Notes: generated by a model from the letters alone, not told the origin. Numbered from the stretch's first letter, positions 8,413 to 17,940 are shown. The stretch is 64,000 nt of DNA from Nocardia sp. SYP-A9097 (GCF_009649815.1 NZ_WJIC01000004.1:310001-374000); one strand, 5' to 3'. Numbers and translations: made by a program.

Positions 8413-8937
8413 TTATGTCTGCGATCCGTCCGGCCGCTGAGAATCGGGGTAACCGTTCTGACCACCGTCGGTGTTGGGTTCGGTGGCGGGGCTGATTCTG
8501 CGGGGTTTGGCCATGCGCTTGATGCTTGCGGCCGGGGCGTCGTCGCCGGCTCGTTTTCTGCGCAGGGCGGCCAGGTCGATGACGGTGCTGTCATGTTCGG
8601 GGTCGCGCGGGTTGTCGCCCGGTGCGGGGGGTGGGGTTTGGCTGGGGTCGAGGGGCCACCAGCCGGTTTCGCGCTGTAGTTCTGATCGGAGTACGGGTCT
8701 GGTTGGTTCGGGGTCGTGGAGGTGGGTGCCTTCCGAACGCCAGGGTTGGTGAGGGTGCGCGCTGGGCTGGTCCGTCATGCGCCGCGGGCGGCGGGGTAGT
8801 CGGATGAGTTTCGAATTGCCGGGGCCCGCTTCGGGGGAGGTGGTTTCGGCGGCTTTCAAAGCTTCCAGTTTCCGGCGTAACCGTTCCACCGCGTCGAACG
8901 TGTTCCCGCCGGTCTCCGGTAATTCTTGGTCCGACAT
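8413..8937 (-). CDS. Hypothetical low-complexity protein
   Basis: 174 aa from the ATG at 8937. The N-terminus contains a short amphipathic helix (NTFDAVERLRRKLEALKAA); the middle is Pro/His/Asp-rich and probably disordered (DPSQTPPPAPGDNPRDP); a second basic segment IDLAALRRKRAGDD follows. No domain recognised and no ribosome site is obvious. It begins 4 bases after the stop of an upstream short frame (8942-8944), so it may be translated by re-initiation. Confidence 0.45.
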   Translation of the reverse strand: MSDQELPETGGNTFDAVERLRRKLEALKAAETTSPEAGPGNSKLIRLPRRPRRMTDQPSAHPHQPWRSEGTHLHDPEPTRPVLRSELQRETGWWPLDPSQTPPPAPGDNPRDPEHDSTVIDLAALRRKRAGDDAPAASIKRMAKPRRISPATEPNTDGGQNGYPDSQRPDGSQT

Positions 8938-8941
8938 CGAA

Positions 8942-9392
8942 TTACCAGGTAACAGGTGCCGTGGCACCCGCCTGCGTCACGACCGCCGGTAGCCCGAACC
9001 GATCTCTGAACTTATTCCTGATTGCGCTCACGTCCGTATTCTCCCTCAGGACCGCCACACCCGTTTCCTCCCCCAGTCTGCCCCTGGTCGCGATCGGCCG
9101 GCTCGCGAAGGTGCGCGTTGGCTCCGAACCGGGCCGGGTAGTGCCAGACTTTCTCGAGCGATTGGGGATCGTATTCGTATGACTGTGCGGCCGCGCCCAG
9201 CAGTCGGGGATCGACTCTGCCGTCCACAGTGAGCGAAACACCCTGCGTGCCCCGATATCCGGGATGCGGGCCAGTCGGGATGGAAGTTCACCGTCGCCGG
9301 CACCGCGCGGTCCAAGGGGCTTCCCTGGGACCGCGCGGCAACGTACTCCACTGCCCGCGTCGAGTATTCGACCGAATCATCGCTATACACCG
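8942..9392 (-). pseudogene. Decayed gene resembling DUF3626, internally deleted and frameshifted
   Basis: Three minus-strand frames each hold part of one protein. From about 9390 the frame reads DSVEYSTRAVEYVAARS...ATVNFHPDW, like the DUF3626 N-terminal region. Near 9275 the reading shifts to PHPGYRGTQGVSLTVDG and GAAAQSYEYDPQSLEKVWHY, like the C-terminal end of the same family. Several hundred residues that should lie between them are missing. A further shift near 9060 leads to a tail ending at 8942. There is also an in-frame stop just upstream of 9390, so the 5' end is lost. The family name is a tentative recall. Confidence 0.5.
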
Positions 9393-9416
9393 AGCGCTAT
9401 TGTCGCAGAGGTGGAT

Positions 9417-10106
9417 TCACGCCTCCTGGGCACCGTATGCGGCGGCGATGTCCTTCGAGCTGCCCCAGCGGCTGTAGGTCGGGGACTTGGGCCAGCCGTC
9501 GGGGGAGTCCTGCCATTCCTCCTGGCGGCCGTAGGGTAGTAGGTCGATCAGGCCGAAGAAATTGCTGATCTGTTCGGTGCCGCGGCCGTTGGTGTGCCAG
9601 GTGCGGTACACGGTGTCGCCGTTGCGAAGGAACACATTGAGCCCGAAGCCACCGCCGGGAGGTGCGCCGATATCGGCGCCGAAGGGGCTGTTCGCGGTGG
9701 AGTACCAGTCCATTTTGTTGCCGACCCGGCGTTTGTAGGCGAGTGCCTCGTCGATCGGCCCCTGGGTGACTATGACGAACCTGGCGTCATAGTTGTTCAG
9801 GAACTCCAATCGGGTGTACTGCGAGGTCAATCCGGTGCAGCCGGGACACTGCCACTCTTCACCCGGAAACCACATGTGGCTGTAGACGATCAATTGCGGC
9901 CGGTCGCGGAAGATATCGGCCAGCCGGACCGTTCCCTCCTCGCCTTCGAGGGTGTAGTCGGGCATTTCGACCATCGGCAGTCGGCGGCGCTGTGCGGCGA
10001 TGGCGTCGAGTTCGCGGGTGGCGGCCTTCTCGCGCACGCGCAGCGCGTCGAGTTCACGCTGCCAGGTATCGGTGTCGACGACGGGCGGCAGTGCCTGATT
10101 GCTCAT
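9417..10106 (-). CDS. DUF899 thioredoxin-like protein
   Basis: 229 aa. The DUF899 layout is clear: an N-terminal helix rich in Arg/Glu (REKAATRELDAIAAQRRRLP), the strand LIVYSHMWFPGEEWQCPGC with a CPGC that takes the place of the thioredoxin CxxC, and the tail RTWHTNGRGTEQISNFFGLIDLLPYGRQEEW. The family has a thioredoxin-like fold and is thought to be redox-active, but the substrate is unknown. GGAGGA lies 5 bases before the ATG. Confidence 0.85.
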   Translation of the reverse strand: MSNQALPPVVDTDTWQRELDALRVREKAATRELDAIAAQRRRLPMVEMPDYTLEGEEGTVRLADIFRDRPQLIVYSHMWFPGEEWQCPGCTGLTSQYTRLEFLNNYDARFVIVTQGPIDEALAYKRRVGNKMDWYSTANSPFGADIGAPPGGGFGLNVFLRNGDTVYRTWHTNGRGTEQISNFFGLIDLLPYGRQEEWQDSPDGWPKSPTYSRWGSSKDIAAAYGAQEA

Positions 10107-10172
10107 GAGTCCTCCTGGACGTCAGATTGCGGGCTGTAGGTATAGACCCGGTGAACCTGCCGAACTCATCGG

Positions 10173-11126
10173 TCAACTGAAACGCAGTATGGAGAGGGTT
10201 CCGGCGATCAGGCAGTAGAGCGCGAAGACCAGCAGTGTGCGGGTTCGGAAGTGGCGCTCAAGATATCGGACGGCCAGCAGCGAGGACAGGCCCGAGACCA
10301 GCGCGCCGAGCAGAATGGGTCCGGTGCTGCCGGAGTCGGAGCCGGTGAGATCGTGCAGATCCAGCAGCCCCGCGCCGAGGATGGCGGGGGTGGCGAGCAG
10401 GAACGCGAATTTGGCGGCGTGCTCGTGTTCGAGGCCGCGCCACAATCCGCCGACCATGGCGAGTCCGTCGCGGCTGAACCCGGTCAGCAGGGCTCCGGCC
10501 TGGACCAGTCCGATACCGAGCGCGTCGGCGGTGGTGAGGGCGGCCAGTGGCCGATCCGCTTGCAGGCGTGGGAGTTCGGCCGTGCTGAAGGCGGCGCGGC
10601 GGGTTTCCCGGCGGGCGAAGCGGCGGCCGTACTCGGCGAGGGTCGGCTCATTGCGCCGGCGCAGCGCCTCACCCATGACCAGGACCACGCCGTTCAAGGT
10701 GAGAAATACCGCCGCGGCCAGGGGAGCGGAGAACAGTTCGTGCAGCGGGTGTTGCAGGATCGGTCCGAGAATGCCGACGGGGATGCTGCCGATCACGATG
10801 AGCCAGGCCATCCGCTGCGGCACGGTGTCGACCCGCCGGGTGCGCAGTGTGACCGCGAAACCCGTTGTGATGGCGTACCAGTCGCGTCGGTAGTGCCAGA
10901 GCAGTGCGATCGCCGTCGCCACGTGCAATGCCACGATGAATGCCAGATACGGTGTGCCGGTGGATGATTCGCCTGCAAGAGGCAGTTCCCGCCAGGGCCC
11001 GCCGAGCCAGGCGGCGACCAGCACCGAATGCCCGAGGCTGGAGACGGGGAAGAGTTCGGTGACCCCCTGCACCGCGCCGATGACTGCCGCTTCGAAGTAG
11101 GTGAGCATCGCGAAGGAGTTTCGCAT
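10173..11126 (-). CDS. uppP: Undecaprenyl-diphosphatase-like membrane protein (UppP/BacA family)
   Basis: 317 aa with about eight membrane segments. The first signature GAVQGVTELFPVSSLGH (residues about 18-34) carries the catalytic Glu and the Ser/His of the UppP family, and the second is LLTGFSRDGLAMVGG, corresponding to the Pro-Gly-x-Ser-Arg-Ser-Gly block with the phosphate-binding Arg. UppP recycles undecaprenyl diphosphate for peptidoglycan and arabinogalactan synthesis. The SLGH and SRDG variants differ from the E. coli SSGH and SRSG; I treat this as an actinobacterial subgroup. An internal ATG at 11108 is an equally possible start. The gene would be a secondary copy if a canonical uppP exists elsewhere. 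Confidence 0.75.
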   Translation of the reverse strand: MRNSFAMLTYFEAAVIGAVQGVTELFPVSSLGHSVLVAAWLGGPWRELPLAGESSTGTPYLAFIVALHVATAIALLWHYRRDWYAITTGFAVTLRTRRVDTVPQRMAWLIVIGSIPVGILGPILQHPLHELFSAPLAAAVFLTLNGVVLVMGEALRRRNEPTLAEYGRRFARRETRRAAFSTAELPRLQADRPLAALTTADALGIGLVQAGALLTGFSRDGLAMVGGLWRGLEHEHAAKFAFLLATPAILGAGLLDLHDLTGSDSGSTGPILLGALVSGLSSLLAVRYLERHFRTRTLLVFALYCLIAGTLSILRFS

Positions 11127-11261
11127 GGGGCGGGTGTGATTCGAGCATCGGATCGGCGTGAGAACCCTCCGAATATGCTGTGAATCAACAGCTTTCGTCC
11201 GATTAGTACGATATGTCCGAACTTGCGCGCGGGTGTGCGCCCACCCGATTCGGGGTGAGAT

Positions 11262-12380
11262 TCACTGCCGGACAGTCAATCTCCACAATGAGGTGACTTC
11301 CGCGGCGCGAGCGGCGTGCAGGGGATCGTTCGTCGCGGTGGCCCGTCGATGCCGCGGCACGGTGTCGAGTCTGTCGACGACGCGCAATCCGGCCGCCTCG
11401 ATGAGCGCGAGAAGGTCTGCACGCGTACGCAATTCGAGCAGCTCGGCGAGATCGGACACGATCAGCCATCCTTCGCCGCCCGGTTCGAGATGTTCGGGCA
11501 GGGCGGTGAGGAACTCGCGCAACATGGCGCTGTCCGGATCGTAGACGCCACGTTCCAGGTCGGAGGTGGGGCGAGCGGGCAGCCAGGGCGGATTGCAGAC
11601 GATCAGGTCGGCGCGGCCCGGCGGATAGAGCGCCGGCCCGATCACCTGGATTCGATCGGACAGCTTCAGCTCGCGAGCGGTCGCGCGGGCGCATTCCAGG
11701 GCGCGGGGACTGGCATCGGTCGCCACGATCCGCTCGACACCGCGCCGGGCCAGCACCGCGGCCAGTACCCCGGTCCCGGTGCCCAGGTCGAAGGCGGTGC
11801 GAATGCGCTGGGGCAGTGGAGCTTTCGCGACCAGGTCCACGTATTCGCCGCGGACCGGCGAGAACACCCCGTAGTGCGGATGAATGCGAGCGTCGAGGTA
11901 GGAGATCGGCACACCCCGCTCCCGCCACTGCCGGGCCCCGATGACGCCGAGCAGTTCGGTCAGCGCAACCACCGTGGTTCCCGTCGACGGGCCGTATGCC
12001 TCCTGGCACGCCTGCCGGATATCGGGAGCCCGGCGCAGGTCGAGCGTGTAGTCCTCCTCGAGGACCACCAGTACGCGACCCAGAATGCGGGCGCGGTGCC
12101 CGCGAATCCCACGCTGTTGCCGGAACAATCCGGCCTTGTCGGCAACCGGCGCAGGCGTTTTTCGGTCCAGTCGGCGCTCGATGGCGGCCAGTAACTGCCG
12201 GGCATTGTGGTAGTCGCCGCGCCACAGCAGCGCGGTTCCCTCGCAGCAGTGCCGATAGGCGGTATCGGCTTTCATCTGATCGTCGGCCACGACGATGCGC
12301 GCGGGTGCTGCCGCCCCGTTCTCCGAATGTCGGCGGGCGGTGATCTCGGCGTGGTTCTCGATCCAGGAAACGGTAGGCAC
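11262..12380 (-). CDS. Class I methyltransferase with NPPW motif (HemK-like)
   Basis: 372 aa. The N-terminal 150 residues are a helical region of unknown role; the C-terminal domain has SAM motif I FDLGTGTGVLAAVLAR, the acidic strand-2 end VATDAS, and VCNPPWLPA, the NPPY/W motif of N-directed methyltransferases such as HemK/PrmC. It could methylate Gln, adenine or a small molecule. A GTG start with GAGGAGAGAG upstream is used. Neighbours give no substrate clue. Confidence 0.75.
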   Translation of the reverse strand: MPTVSWIENHAEITARRHSENGAAAPARIVVADDQMKADTAYRHCCEGTALLWRGDYHNARQLLAAIERRLDRKTPAPVADKAGLFRQQRGIRGHRARILGRVLVVLEEDYTLDLRRAPDIRQACQEAYGPSTGTTVVALTELLGVIGARQWRERGVPISYLDARIHPHYGVFSPVRGEYVDLVAKAPLPQRIRTAFDLGTGTGVLAAVLARRGVERIVATDASPRALECARATARELKLSDRIQVIGPALYPPGRADLIVCNPPWLPARPTSDLERGVYDPDSAMLREFLTALPEHLEPGGEGWLIVSDLAELLELRTRADLLALIEAAGLRVVDRLDTVPRHRRATATNDPLHAARAAEVTSLWRLTVRQ

Positions 12381-12537
12381 AGAGCTCTCTCCTCGTTACG
12401 AAACGTACGGGGTGCGAGAGAACGCTTCCAAGCGAATTTCGCTGATGAACGGTGCCACCGGGCACCGAAACCCATCCGATGAAACTAGCACGGTTCCGTT
12501 CCTGGTCAGGGAGACCTTCACCGCACTCATGAATGCG

Positions 12538-12569
12538 CGGCCCCTGATCACCGGGGTGATCGGGGGCCG
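12538..12569. terminator. Hairpin terminator downstream of DUF5302 gene
   Basis: A 15-bp stem (12538-12552 with 12555-12569, one mismatch) with core GGCCCCTGATCACC, located 16 bases past the stop of the minus-strand DUF5302 gene. Confidence 0.65.
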
Positions 12570-12585
12570 TCGCCGTTCGATTCGC

Positions 12586-12798
12586 CTAGCCTCCGGCCCT
12601 GCGGCGGAAGGTGCGCTTACCGCCCGCCTGGGCGTGGGTGCCGTGGATCTTCGCGTTGTTCTGGGCGGCTCCGCCTGCGGAGGCGTGGCCGTTCTTGCGT
12701 TCGAGCGCTTCCCGGAACTTTCGCTTGGTCGCCTCGGTCGGCGACTCGTTCACTTCGCCCTCGAGCTGTTCACTCGAGGCTTCCTGTTCATCGGCCAT
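12586..12798 (-). CDS. DUF5302 small protein
   Basis: 70 aa. Actinobacterial DUF5302: an acidic disordered head, the helix [16 protein letters not shown] (about 24-39) and the basic Gly-rich end [17 protein letters not shown]. The family is small, cytosolic and uncharacterised; the basic tail suggests nucleic-acid or ribosome contact. The ATG at 12798 matches the family N-terminus. Its upstream region is shared divergently with the MMPL transporter gene. Confidence 0.75.
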   Translation of the reverse strand: MADEQEASSEQLEGEVNESPTEATKRKFREALERKNGHASAGGAAQNNAKIHGTHAQAGGKRTFRRRAGG

Positions 12799-12986
12799 GG
12801 ACCTAGCCTGCCATCTCCGGCCGTCGGCAGCCCCATTCGAGGTGTTTGCGCCGGTCCGCGTGGCAGGGGTCACGCCGATGCCTGCGAATCGAGTATTGGC
12901 GGCGTCCGCGTACTGCGGATGCAGTAGGCGGAACGGCCTCCACCTGTACGATGCCGACTACAGGGCCGTGGAACGAGCATTGGCGC

Positions 12987-15197
12987 ATGGCGAAATTCCT
13001 GTACCGGGTGGGTCGGTTCGCGTTCGAGAAGCGGCGGCTCGTCGTTCTGCTCTGGCTGGGCGTTATGGCCGCACTGGTGGTCGGGGCGGCCAGTGCGCCG
13101 AGTGCGCCCCCGGATACCTTCTCGATTCCGGGGACCGAGTCCCAGCAGGCGTTCGATCTGCTGGCGGAGCGGTTCCCGGGGGCGAAATCCGATGGGGCGC
13201 AGGCCCGTATCGTTTTCGTAGCACCCGATGGGCAGCAGATCGGCTCGGAGGCGAACAAGGCGACGGTCGAGAAGATCGTGTCGGAGGTTGCGGGCGGCAC
13301 GCAGGTGAAGGGCGTGCTCGATCCATTCCAGACCGGCGCGGTGAGTAAGAGCGGGACCACCGCCTACGCCACCGTGAGTTACGGCGTGACCCCCGATAAT
13401 CTGACCGATGCGTCCAAGACGGCGCTGACCGATGCGATCGATCAGGGTAAAGCCTCGGGTGTGACGGTGGAGGTCGGCGGATCCGCGCTGATGGCCAAGC
13501 CGGAGATGGGCGGGGCGACCGAGGCCATCGGTATCGCCATCGCGGCAATCGTATTGATGATCACCTTCGGGGCGTTCGCGGCGGCGGGGCTGCCGCTGCT
13601 CACCGCGCTGATCGGCGTCGGGGTCGGTATCGCCGCTATTGTGGCGATCGGAATGTCTACCACCACAACGACTCTCGCCATGATGCTGGGGCTCGCGGTG
13701 GGTATCGACTACGCGCTGTTCATTGTCTCTCGGTACCGGACCGAACGCGCCGAGGGCTTCAGCGCCGACGAGGCGGCGGGCCGGGCCGTCGGAACCGCCG
13801 GTTCCGCAGTGGTTTTCGCGGGCCTCACCGTCGTGATCGCATTGGCCGGACTGGCCGTGGTCGGGATTCCGGCGCTCACCAAGATGGGTTTGGCCGCAGC
13901 GGGAACCGTCGCCGTCGCTGTCACGATCGCGCTGACACTGCTGCCCGCCCTGCTCGGATTCTTCCAGCGCGCGGTCATGCCGAAGGCGTTCCGCAAGGCG
14001 CAGGTGGATGGAAACGCGTTCGCGCCCAACCCGATTAAGGACGAGAAGCCCGGTATGGGTACGCGCTGGGCGCAGTTCGTCGTGCGTCGTCCGGTGGCGG
14101 TGCTGTTGATCGGCCTGGTCGGTATGGGCGCGCTCGCCCTGCCCATGACGAGTCTCGAACTCGGTATGCCCGGTGATGAGGCACAGCCGACCTCGACCAC
14201 GCAGCGTCGCGCCTACGATGCTCTCGCCGCCGGATTCGGTCCCGGATTCAATGGTCCGCTCACCGTCGCGGTGGATGTCAAGGGTGTCGGCGATCCCAAG
14301 GCCGCGGTGGAGGAGGCGAGCCGAATCCTCGCCGGGACAAAGGGTGTCGTCTCGGTCTCGCCCGCCATGTTCAATCAGGCCGGTGATGCCGCCATGCTGA
14401 ACGTGGTGCCCGCCACCGGTCCCTCGTCCACCGAGACCAAGGATCTTGTAAACGAATTGCGCGGTGAGGCAGCCGATCTGAAGTCGGCGACCGGTGTGAC
14501 CATGCTGGTCACCGGTGCGACCGCGATGAATATCGATGTCTCGCAGAAGATGTCGGACGCGCTGCTGCCGTATCTCGCGGTGGTGGTCGGACTGGCGATC
14601 CTGTTGCTGATGGTGGTATTCCGTTCCATCGCGGTGCCGATCAAGGCTGCGCTGGGCTTCCTGCTCTCGGTGGGTGCGGCCTTCGGTGTGATTGTCGTGG
14701 TATTCCAATGGGGTTGGCTGGCCGAGCTGATCGGCGTGCATCAGACCGGACCGGTCATGAGCATGATGCCGATCTTCCTGATCGGCGTGGTGTTCGGGCT
14801 CGCCATGGATTACGAGGTCTTCCTCGTCACTCGCATGCGTGAGGCGTACGCACATGGTGAGAGTGCCGAAGACGCGATTGTCACCGGCTTCCGGCACAGC
14901 GGGCGGGTGGTGGTGGCCGCGGCGGCCATCATGATCGCGGTGTTCTCCGGCTTCATCGGAGGTGGTGAGCCGATGATCAAGATGATGGGTCTCGGCCTGG
15001 GCGCGGCGGTGTTCTTCGACGCCTTCATCGTGCGGATGACGCTGGTCCCGGCGGTGCTCGCACTGCTCGGCGACAAGGCGTGGTGGCTGCCGCAGTGGCT
15101 GGCGAAGATTCTGCCGAATGTGGATGTGGAGGGTGAGAGCCTCAATCGCATCGAAACGGTGGAACCCGAGCGCGAGCTCGAATCCGCTCGGGCCTGA
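12987..15197 (+). CDS. MMPL/RND-superfamily membrane transporter
   Basis: 736 aa, typical size for short actinobacterial MMPL proteins. Twelve membrane segments are arranged as 1 + 5 + 1 + 5, with two extracytoplasmic loops (about 45-170 and 395-520). TM4-like DYALFIVSRYRTERAEG and TM10-like MDYEVFLVTRMREAYAHG carry the Asp-Tyr pairs that relay protons in MmpL3-type transporters. Substrates in this group range from trehalose mycolates to drugs; none can be assigned. The ATG at 12987 is chosen because the mature N-terminus MAKFLYRVGRFAFEKRRLVV is conserved. A terminator follows at 15209. Confidence 0.88.
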   Translation: MAKFLYRVGRFAFEKRRLVVLLWLGVMAALVVGAASAPSAPPDTFSIPGTESQQAFDLLAERFPGAKSDGAQARIVFVAPDGQQIGSEANKATVEKIVSEVAGGTQVKGVLDPFQTGAVSKSGTTAYATVSYGVTPDNLTDASKTALTDAIDQGKASGVTVEVGGSALMAKPEMGGATEAIGIAIAAIVLMITFGAFAAAGLPLLTALIGVGVGIAAIVAIGMSTTTTTLAMMLGLAVGIDYALFIVSRYRTERAEGFSADEAAGRAVGTAGSAVVFAGLTVVIALAGLAVVGIPALTKMGLAAAGTVAVAVTIALTLLPALLGFFQRAVMPKAFRKAQVDGNAFAPNPIKDEKPGMGTRWAQFVVRRPVAVLLIGLVGMGALALPMTSLELGMPGDEAQPTSTTQRRAYDALAAGFGPGFNGPLTVAVDVKGVGDPKAAVEEASRILAGTKGVVSVSPAMFNQAGDAAMLNVVPATGPSSTETKDLVNELRGEAADLKSATGVTMLVTGATAMNIDVSQKMSDALLPYLAVVVGLAILLLMVVFRSIAVPIKAALGFLLSVGAAFGVIVVVFQWGWLAELIGVHQTGPVMSMMPIFLIGVVFGLAMDYEVFLVTRMREAYAHGESAEDAIVTGFRHSGRVVVAAAAIMIAVFSGFIGGGEPMIKMMGLGLGAAVFFDAFIVRMTLVPAVLALLGDKAWWLPQWLAKILPNVDVEGESLNRIETVEPERELESARA

Positions 15198-15208
15198 ATG
15201 AATAAGAA

Positions 15209-15241
15209 CCGGTAGGCCGTCCCGGGTGGGCGGCCTACCGG
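15209..15241 (+). terminator. Hairpin terminator after MMPL gene
   Basis: Perfect 11-bp stem, CCGGTAGGCCG at 15209-15219 with its complement at 15231-15241 and an 11-base loop, 12 bases past the transporter stop. It separates that gene from the two-component operon. Confidence 0.75.
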
Positions 15242-15291
15242 TCGGTTCGGGACCGGCCGATTAGGGTTCTCAATGACGAGAAGGAGCGCAG

Positions 15292-16527
15292 ATGACCGCC
15301 GAATGGTCGCAGTGGCCACGTAGGCACAGTCGCGCCGTCGATGTGGTCGTGGCGATTCTGTTGTGCGCGCTGGCCACCTATGCGAGCCGGTTGACCGATC
15401 ACGGCAATGGTGAGGGGCCGGTCGTGGTGCGGCCGGCGTCGCTGTCGGTATTCCTGCTGTCCGCGACTGCTTCGCTGGCGTTGCTGTTCCGGCGGGTGTC
15501 GCCGCGCGGGGTGCTGGTGGTGACGACGGTCTGTGCGATCGTGATCGGCGCGCTGGGTTTCGAGATCTCGCTGTTCACCGGGGGCGCGGCATTCGTCGCG
15601 ATGTATTCGCTCGGTTACTGGTCGGCGGATCTGCGCACGGCCAAGGTCGCACCGCTGGTGGCGGGTGCGGCGCTGTTGATCGCCTCGCTCATCCAGCATT
15701 TCAATCCGGTATTGACCGGTGGCCGTATCACTTTGATCGCCGGGGTGATGGTGGCCGGCGCGTTCGCCGAGGCTGGGCGCAGCAGGCGTAACTATCTGAC
15801 GGCCTTGCACGCGCGCGCCGAATTGGCCGAACGCACTCGCGAGGAGGAGGCCCGCCAGCGCGTCGGTGAGGAGCGGCTGCGGATCGCGCGCGAACTGCAC
15901 GATATCGTCGCGCACCATATGGCGCTGGCGCACGCCCAAGCCTCCACTGCCGCATATCTTTTGCGCAGTCAACCCGATCAGGCGCAGGAGATGCTCGACC
16001 AGTTGGCGGGCACCACCTCGGCCGCGCTGCGGGAGCTCAAGGCGACCGTGGGACTGCTGCGTGAGGATGATTCGGATGCCCCGCTGGAGCCGACCCCGGG
16101 CCTGGCCCAATTATCGGAACTGCTCACCTCTTTCGAGCGCACCGGGCTCACCCTGTCGCTGTCGATCACCGGGGTGCCGCGCCCGCTCTCCCCGGGTGCG
16201 GATCTGACGGCATACCGGATCATTCAGGAGGCGCTCACCAATGTCACCAAACACGCGGGCACCGCGGCGGCGACGGTGCGCCTGGTCTACTCGCGGTTGC
16301 TGCTGACGATCAGCGTCGCCGATGAGGGCGGCGAAATCTTGGAAGATCTTCGTGGCGAACAGGATTCGGAGAGCCAGGGCTACGGTCTCATCGGTATGAA
16401 CGAGCGCGCCGTCTCCGTCGGCGGTCACCTGCGCGCCGGGCGCAGACCGGACGGCGGCTTCGAAGTCACCACCGAACTCCCCCTCGAACCGCCGAAAACC
16501 CCTGACCCAGAGGACAAGATGCCATGA
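15292..16527 (+). CDS. NarL-type sensor histidine kinase
   Basis: 411 aa. An N-terminal membrane region of about five or six segments (residues 15-165) has almost no extracytoplasmic domain, so it probably senses a membrane-level signal. A linker coiled coil (RAELAERTREEEARQR) leads to the HisKA_3 box ARELHDIVAHH with phospho-acceptor His near 202, then the ATPase N-box IIQEALTNVTKHAG and G-box GYGLIGM. GAAGGAG lies before the ATG. It overlaps the response-regulator gene by 4 bases (ATGA). Confidence 0.88.
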   Translation: MTAEWSQWPRRHSRAVDVVVAILLCALATYASRLTDHGNGEGPVVVRPASLSVFLLSATASLALLFRRVSPRGVLVVTTVCAIVIGALGFEISLFTGGAAFVAMYSLGYWSADLRTAKVAPLVAGAALLIASLIQHFNPVLTGGRITLIAGVMVAGAFAEAGRSRRNYLTALHARAELAERTREEEARQRVGEERLRIARELHDIVAHHMALAHAQASTAAYLLRSQPDQAQEMLDQLAGTTSAALRELKATVGLLREDDSDAPLEPTPGLAQLSELLTSFERTGLTLSLSITGVPRPLSPGADLTAYRIIQEALTNVTKHAGTAAATVRLVYSRLLLTISVADEGGEILEDLRGEQDSESQGYGLIGMNERAVSVGGHLRAGRRPDGGFEVTTELPLEPPKTPDPEDKMP

Positions 16528-17195
16528 CCATCCGGGTACTGCTGGCCGACGATCAAGCCCTACTGGCCGGCACCTTCCGCCTGCTGATCGATTCGGCCGA
16601 GGATATGGAGGTGGTCGGTATCGCCGGAAATGGCCGCGAGGCAGTCGATTTGGCGCAATCCACCAAACCCGATGTGGTCGTCATGGATATCCGCATGCCC
16701 GGTGTCGACGGCCTCACCGCCACCCAGGAGATCTGCGCCGACCCCGCCCTGCGCGACACGCGAGTCCTGATCCTCACCACCTTCGAACTGGATGAGTATG
16801 TGGCACAGGCCCTGCGCGCCGGAGCCAGCGGCTTCCTCGGCAAAGACGTAGGCCCGGAAGAACTCCTGCGCTCCATCCGCGCGGTAGCCGCGGGCGACGC
16901 CCTCCTCTCACCCACCGCCACCCGCACCCTCATCGCCCGCTACCTCTCCCGCCCCGAAAGCCGCATCAGCGCAGCCGAATCCCTGGAAGTCCTCACCGCC
17001 CGCGAACGCGAAGTGGTAGCCATGGTCGCCGAGGGCCTCTCCAACGAGGAAATCGCCGAGAAAATGTACGTCAGCCCCCTCACCGTCCGCACCCACGTCC
17101 AACGCGCCATGTCCAAGTTGGGCGTCCAAAACCGCGCCCAACTCGTCGTAATAGCCTTCCAATCCGGATTGGTCCGAGTGGAACCACCGCGCTAG
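16524..17195 (+). CDS. NarL/FixJ-family response regulator
   Basis: 223 aa. Receiver domain (1-120) with acidic pocket ADDQ, phospho-acceptor Asp near 54 in DVVVMDIRMPG, and conserved Lys in GKD. A LuxR-type helix-turn-helix (about 150-213) includes LTAREREVVAMVAEGLSNEE and VRTHVQRAMSKLG. It is the cognate partner of the overlapping kinase. The MMPL gene upstream is a plausible target, inferred from position only. Confidence 0.9.
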   Translation: MTIRVLLADDQALLAGTFRLLIDSAEDMEVVGIAGNGREAVDLAQSTKPDVVVMDIRMPGVDGLTATQEICADPALRDTRVLILTTFELDEYVAQALRAGASGFLGKDVGPEELLRSIRAVAAGDALLSPTATRTLIARYLSRPESRISAAESLEVLTAREREVVAMVAEGLSNEEIAEKMYVSPLTVRTHVQRAMSKLGVQNRAQLVVIAFQSGLVRVEPPR

Positions 17196-17199
17196 GCGG

Positions 17200-17940
17200 T
17201 CATTCCACGGGTCGGTTCAGGGTCAGGTTGATGAAGCTCGGCTCGTTCGGGTCCAGTTGTAGGTGTTGTGGGGCAGCGGCATTGCGGATGCCGCCGTCGA
17301 AGAGCAGGGGTGTGACCAGGATGCCCTTGGAGAAGTTGCCGGCGAAGACGTTCACGCGCAGGCGATGGCCTGGTTGTAGGACGGCGTCCACCGGGTTGAT
17401 GGCCACATCCAGTGTGGTGGGTTGGCCGGGGACCAGGGGTTGGCGGTCGGCGAGCAGGAGTTTGTAGACGGTGTGGGTGTAGTCGCCGTTCGCGTCCTGC
17501 TGGCTGCGGTCGTCGTCGACGGCGTGCAGGGAGGCAGCGAGCTGGCCGCTGGCGAGGACCGTCGATTGGCCGTCCGGGGCAACATCATTGACGGAGACGG
17601 CCGTGGTTGCCCCGGATTGCCCAGTCCCGAACCGGGATTGAAGTGATACGCATTGCCCATGATGAGTTTCTTCTGCTCCGGCGGCAGCGGAAGCTCGGAG
17701 AACGAGCGCGAGCTGGACGGCGCGAACATGCCCAGCCCGCCGCCGGGGAAGGCCGCGTCGGTGAGGGTGTCGATGCTGCCCTCGACGGGGAAGATCGCCT
17801 TCAGCGCGGGCGGCGTCTGTTCGGCCGTCTTGAACTGGTTGATCCCCGAATACGAGATGCCCGACCTGCCGATTTTGCCGTCGGACCAGGGTTGTTTACT
17901 CGCCCAGTCGATCAGTTCCAGCGAAGTCGAAGCGGTTCAC
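17200..17940 (-). pseudogene. CocE/NonD-family hydrolase, truncated and frameshifted
   Basis: The minus strand reads LIDWASKQPWSDGKIGRSGISYSGIN, the nucleophile elbow of CocE/NonD (X-Pro dipeptidyl-peptidase S15-type) hydrolases, up to KKLIMGNAYHFNPGSG and GLGNPG near 17612. A frame change at about 17605 then leads into an intact C-terminal jelly-roll domain (ATTAVSVNDVAPDG to FAGNFSKGILVTPLLFDGG, stop at 17200). The part of the alpha/beta domain with the catalytic Asp and His and the lid is missing, and a TGA closes the frame upstream near 17944, so the N-terminus is gone too. It cannot encode an active hydrolase. Confidence 0.75.

Noticed and set aside
12870..14897. 675-codon minus-strand open frame opposite the MMPL gene
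   Set aside because: His/Arg/Asp-rich composition typical of the antisense of a GC3-biased gene; the + strand has clear MMPL motifs.
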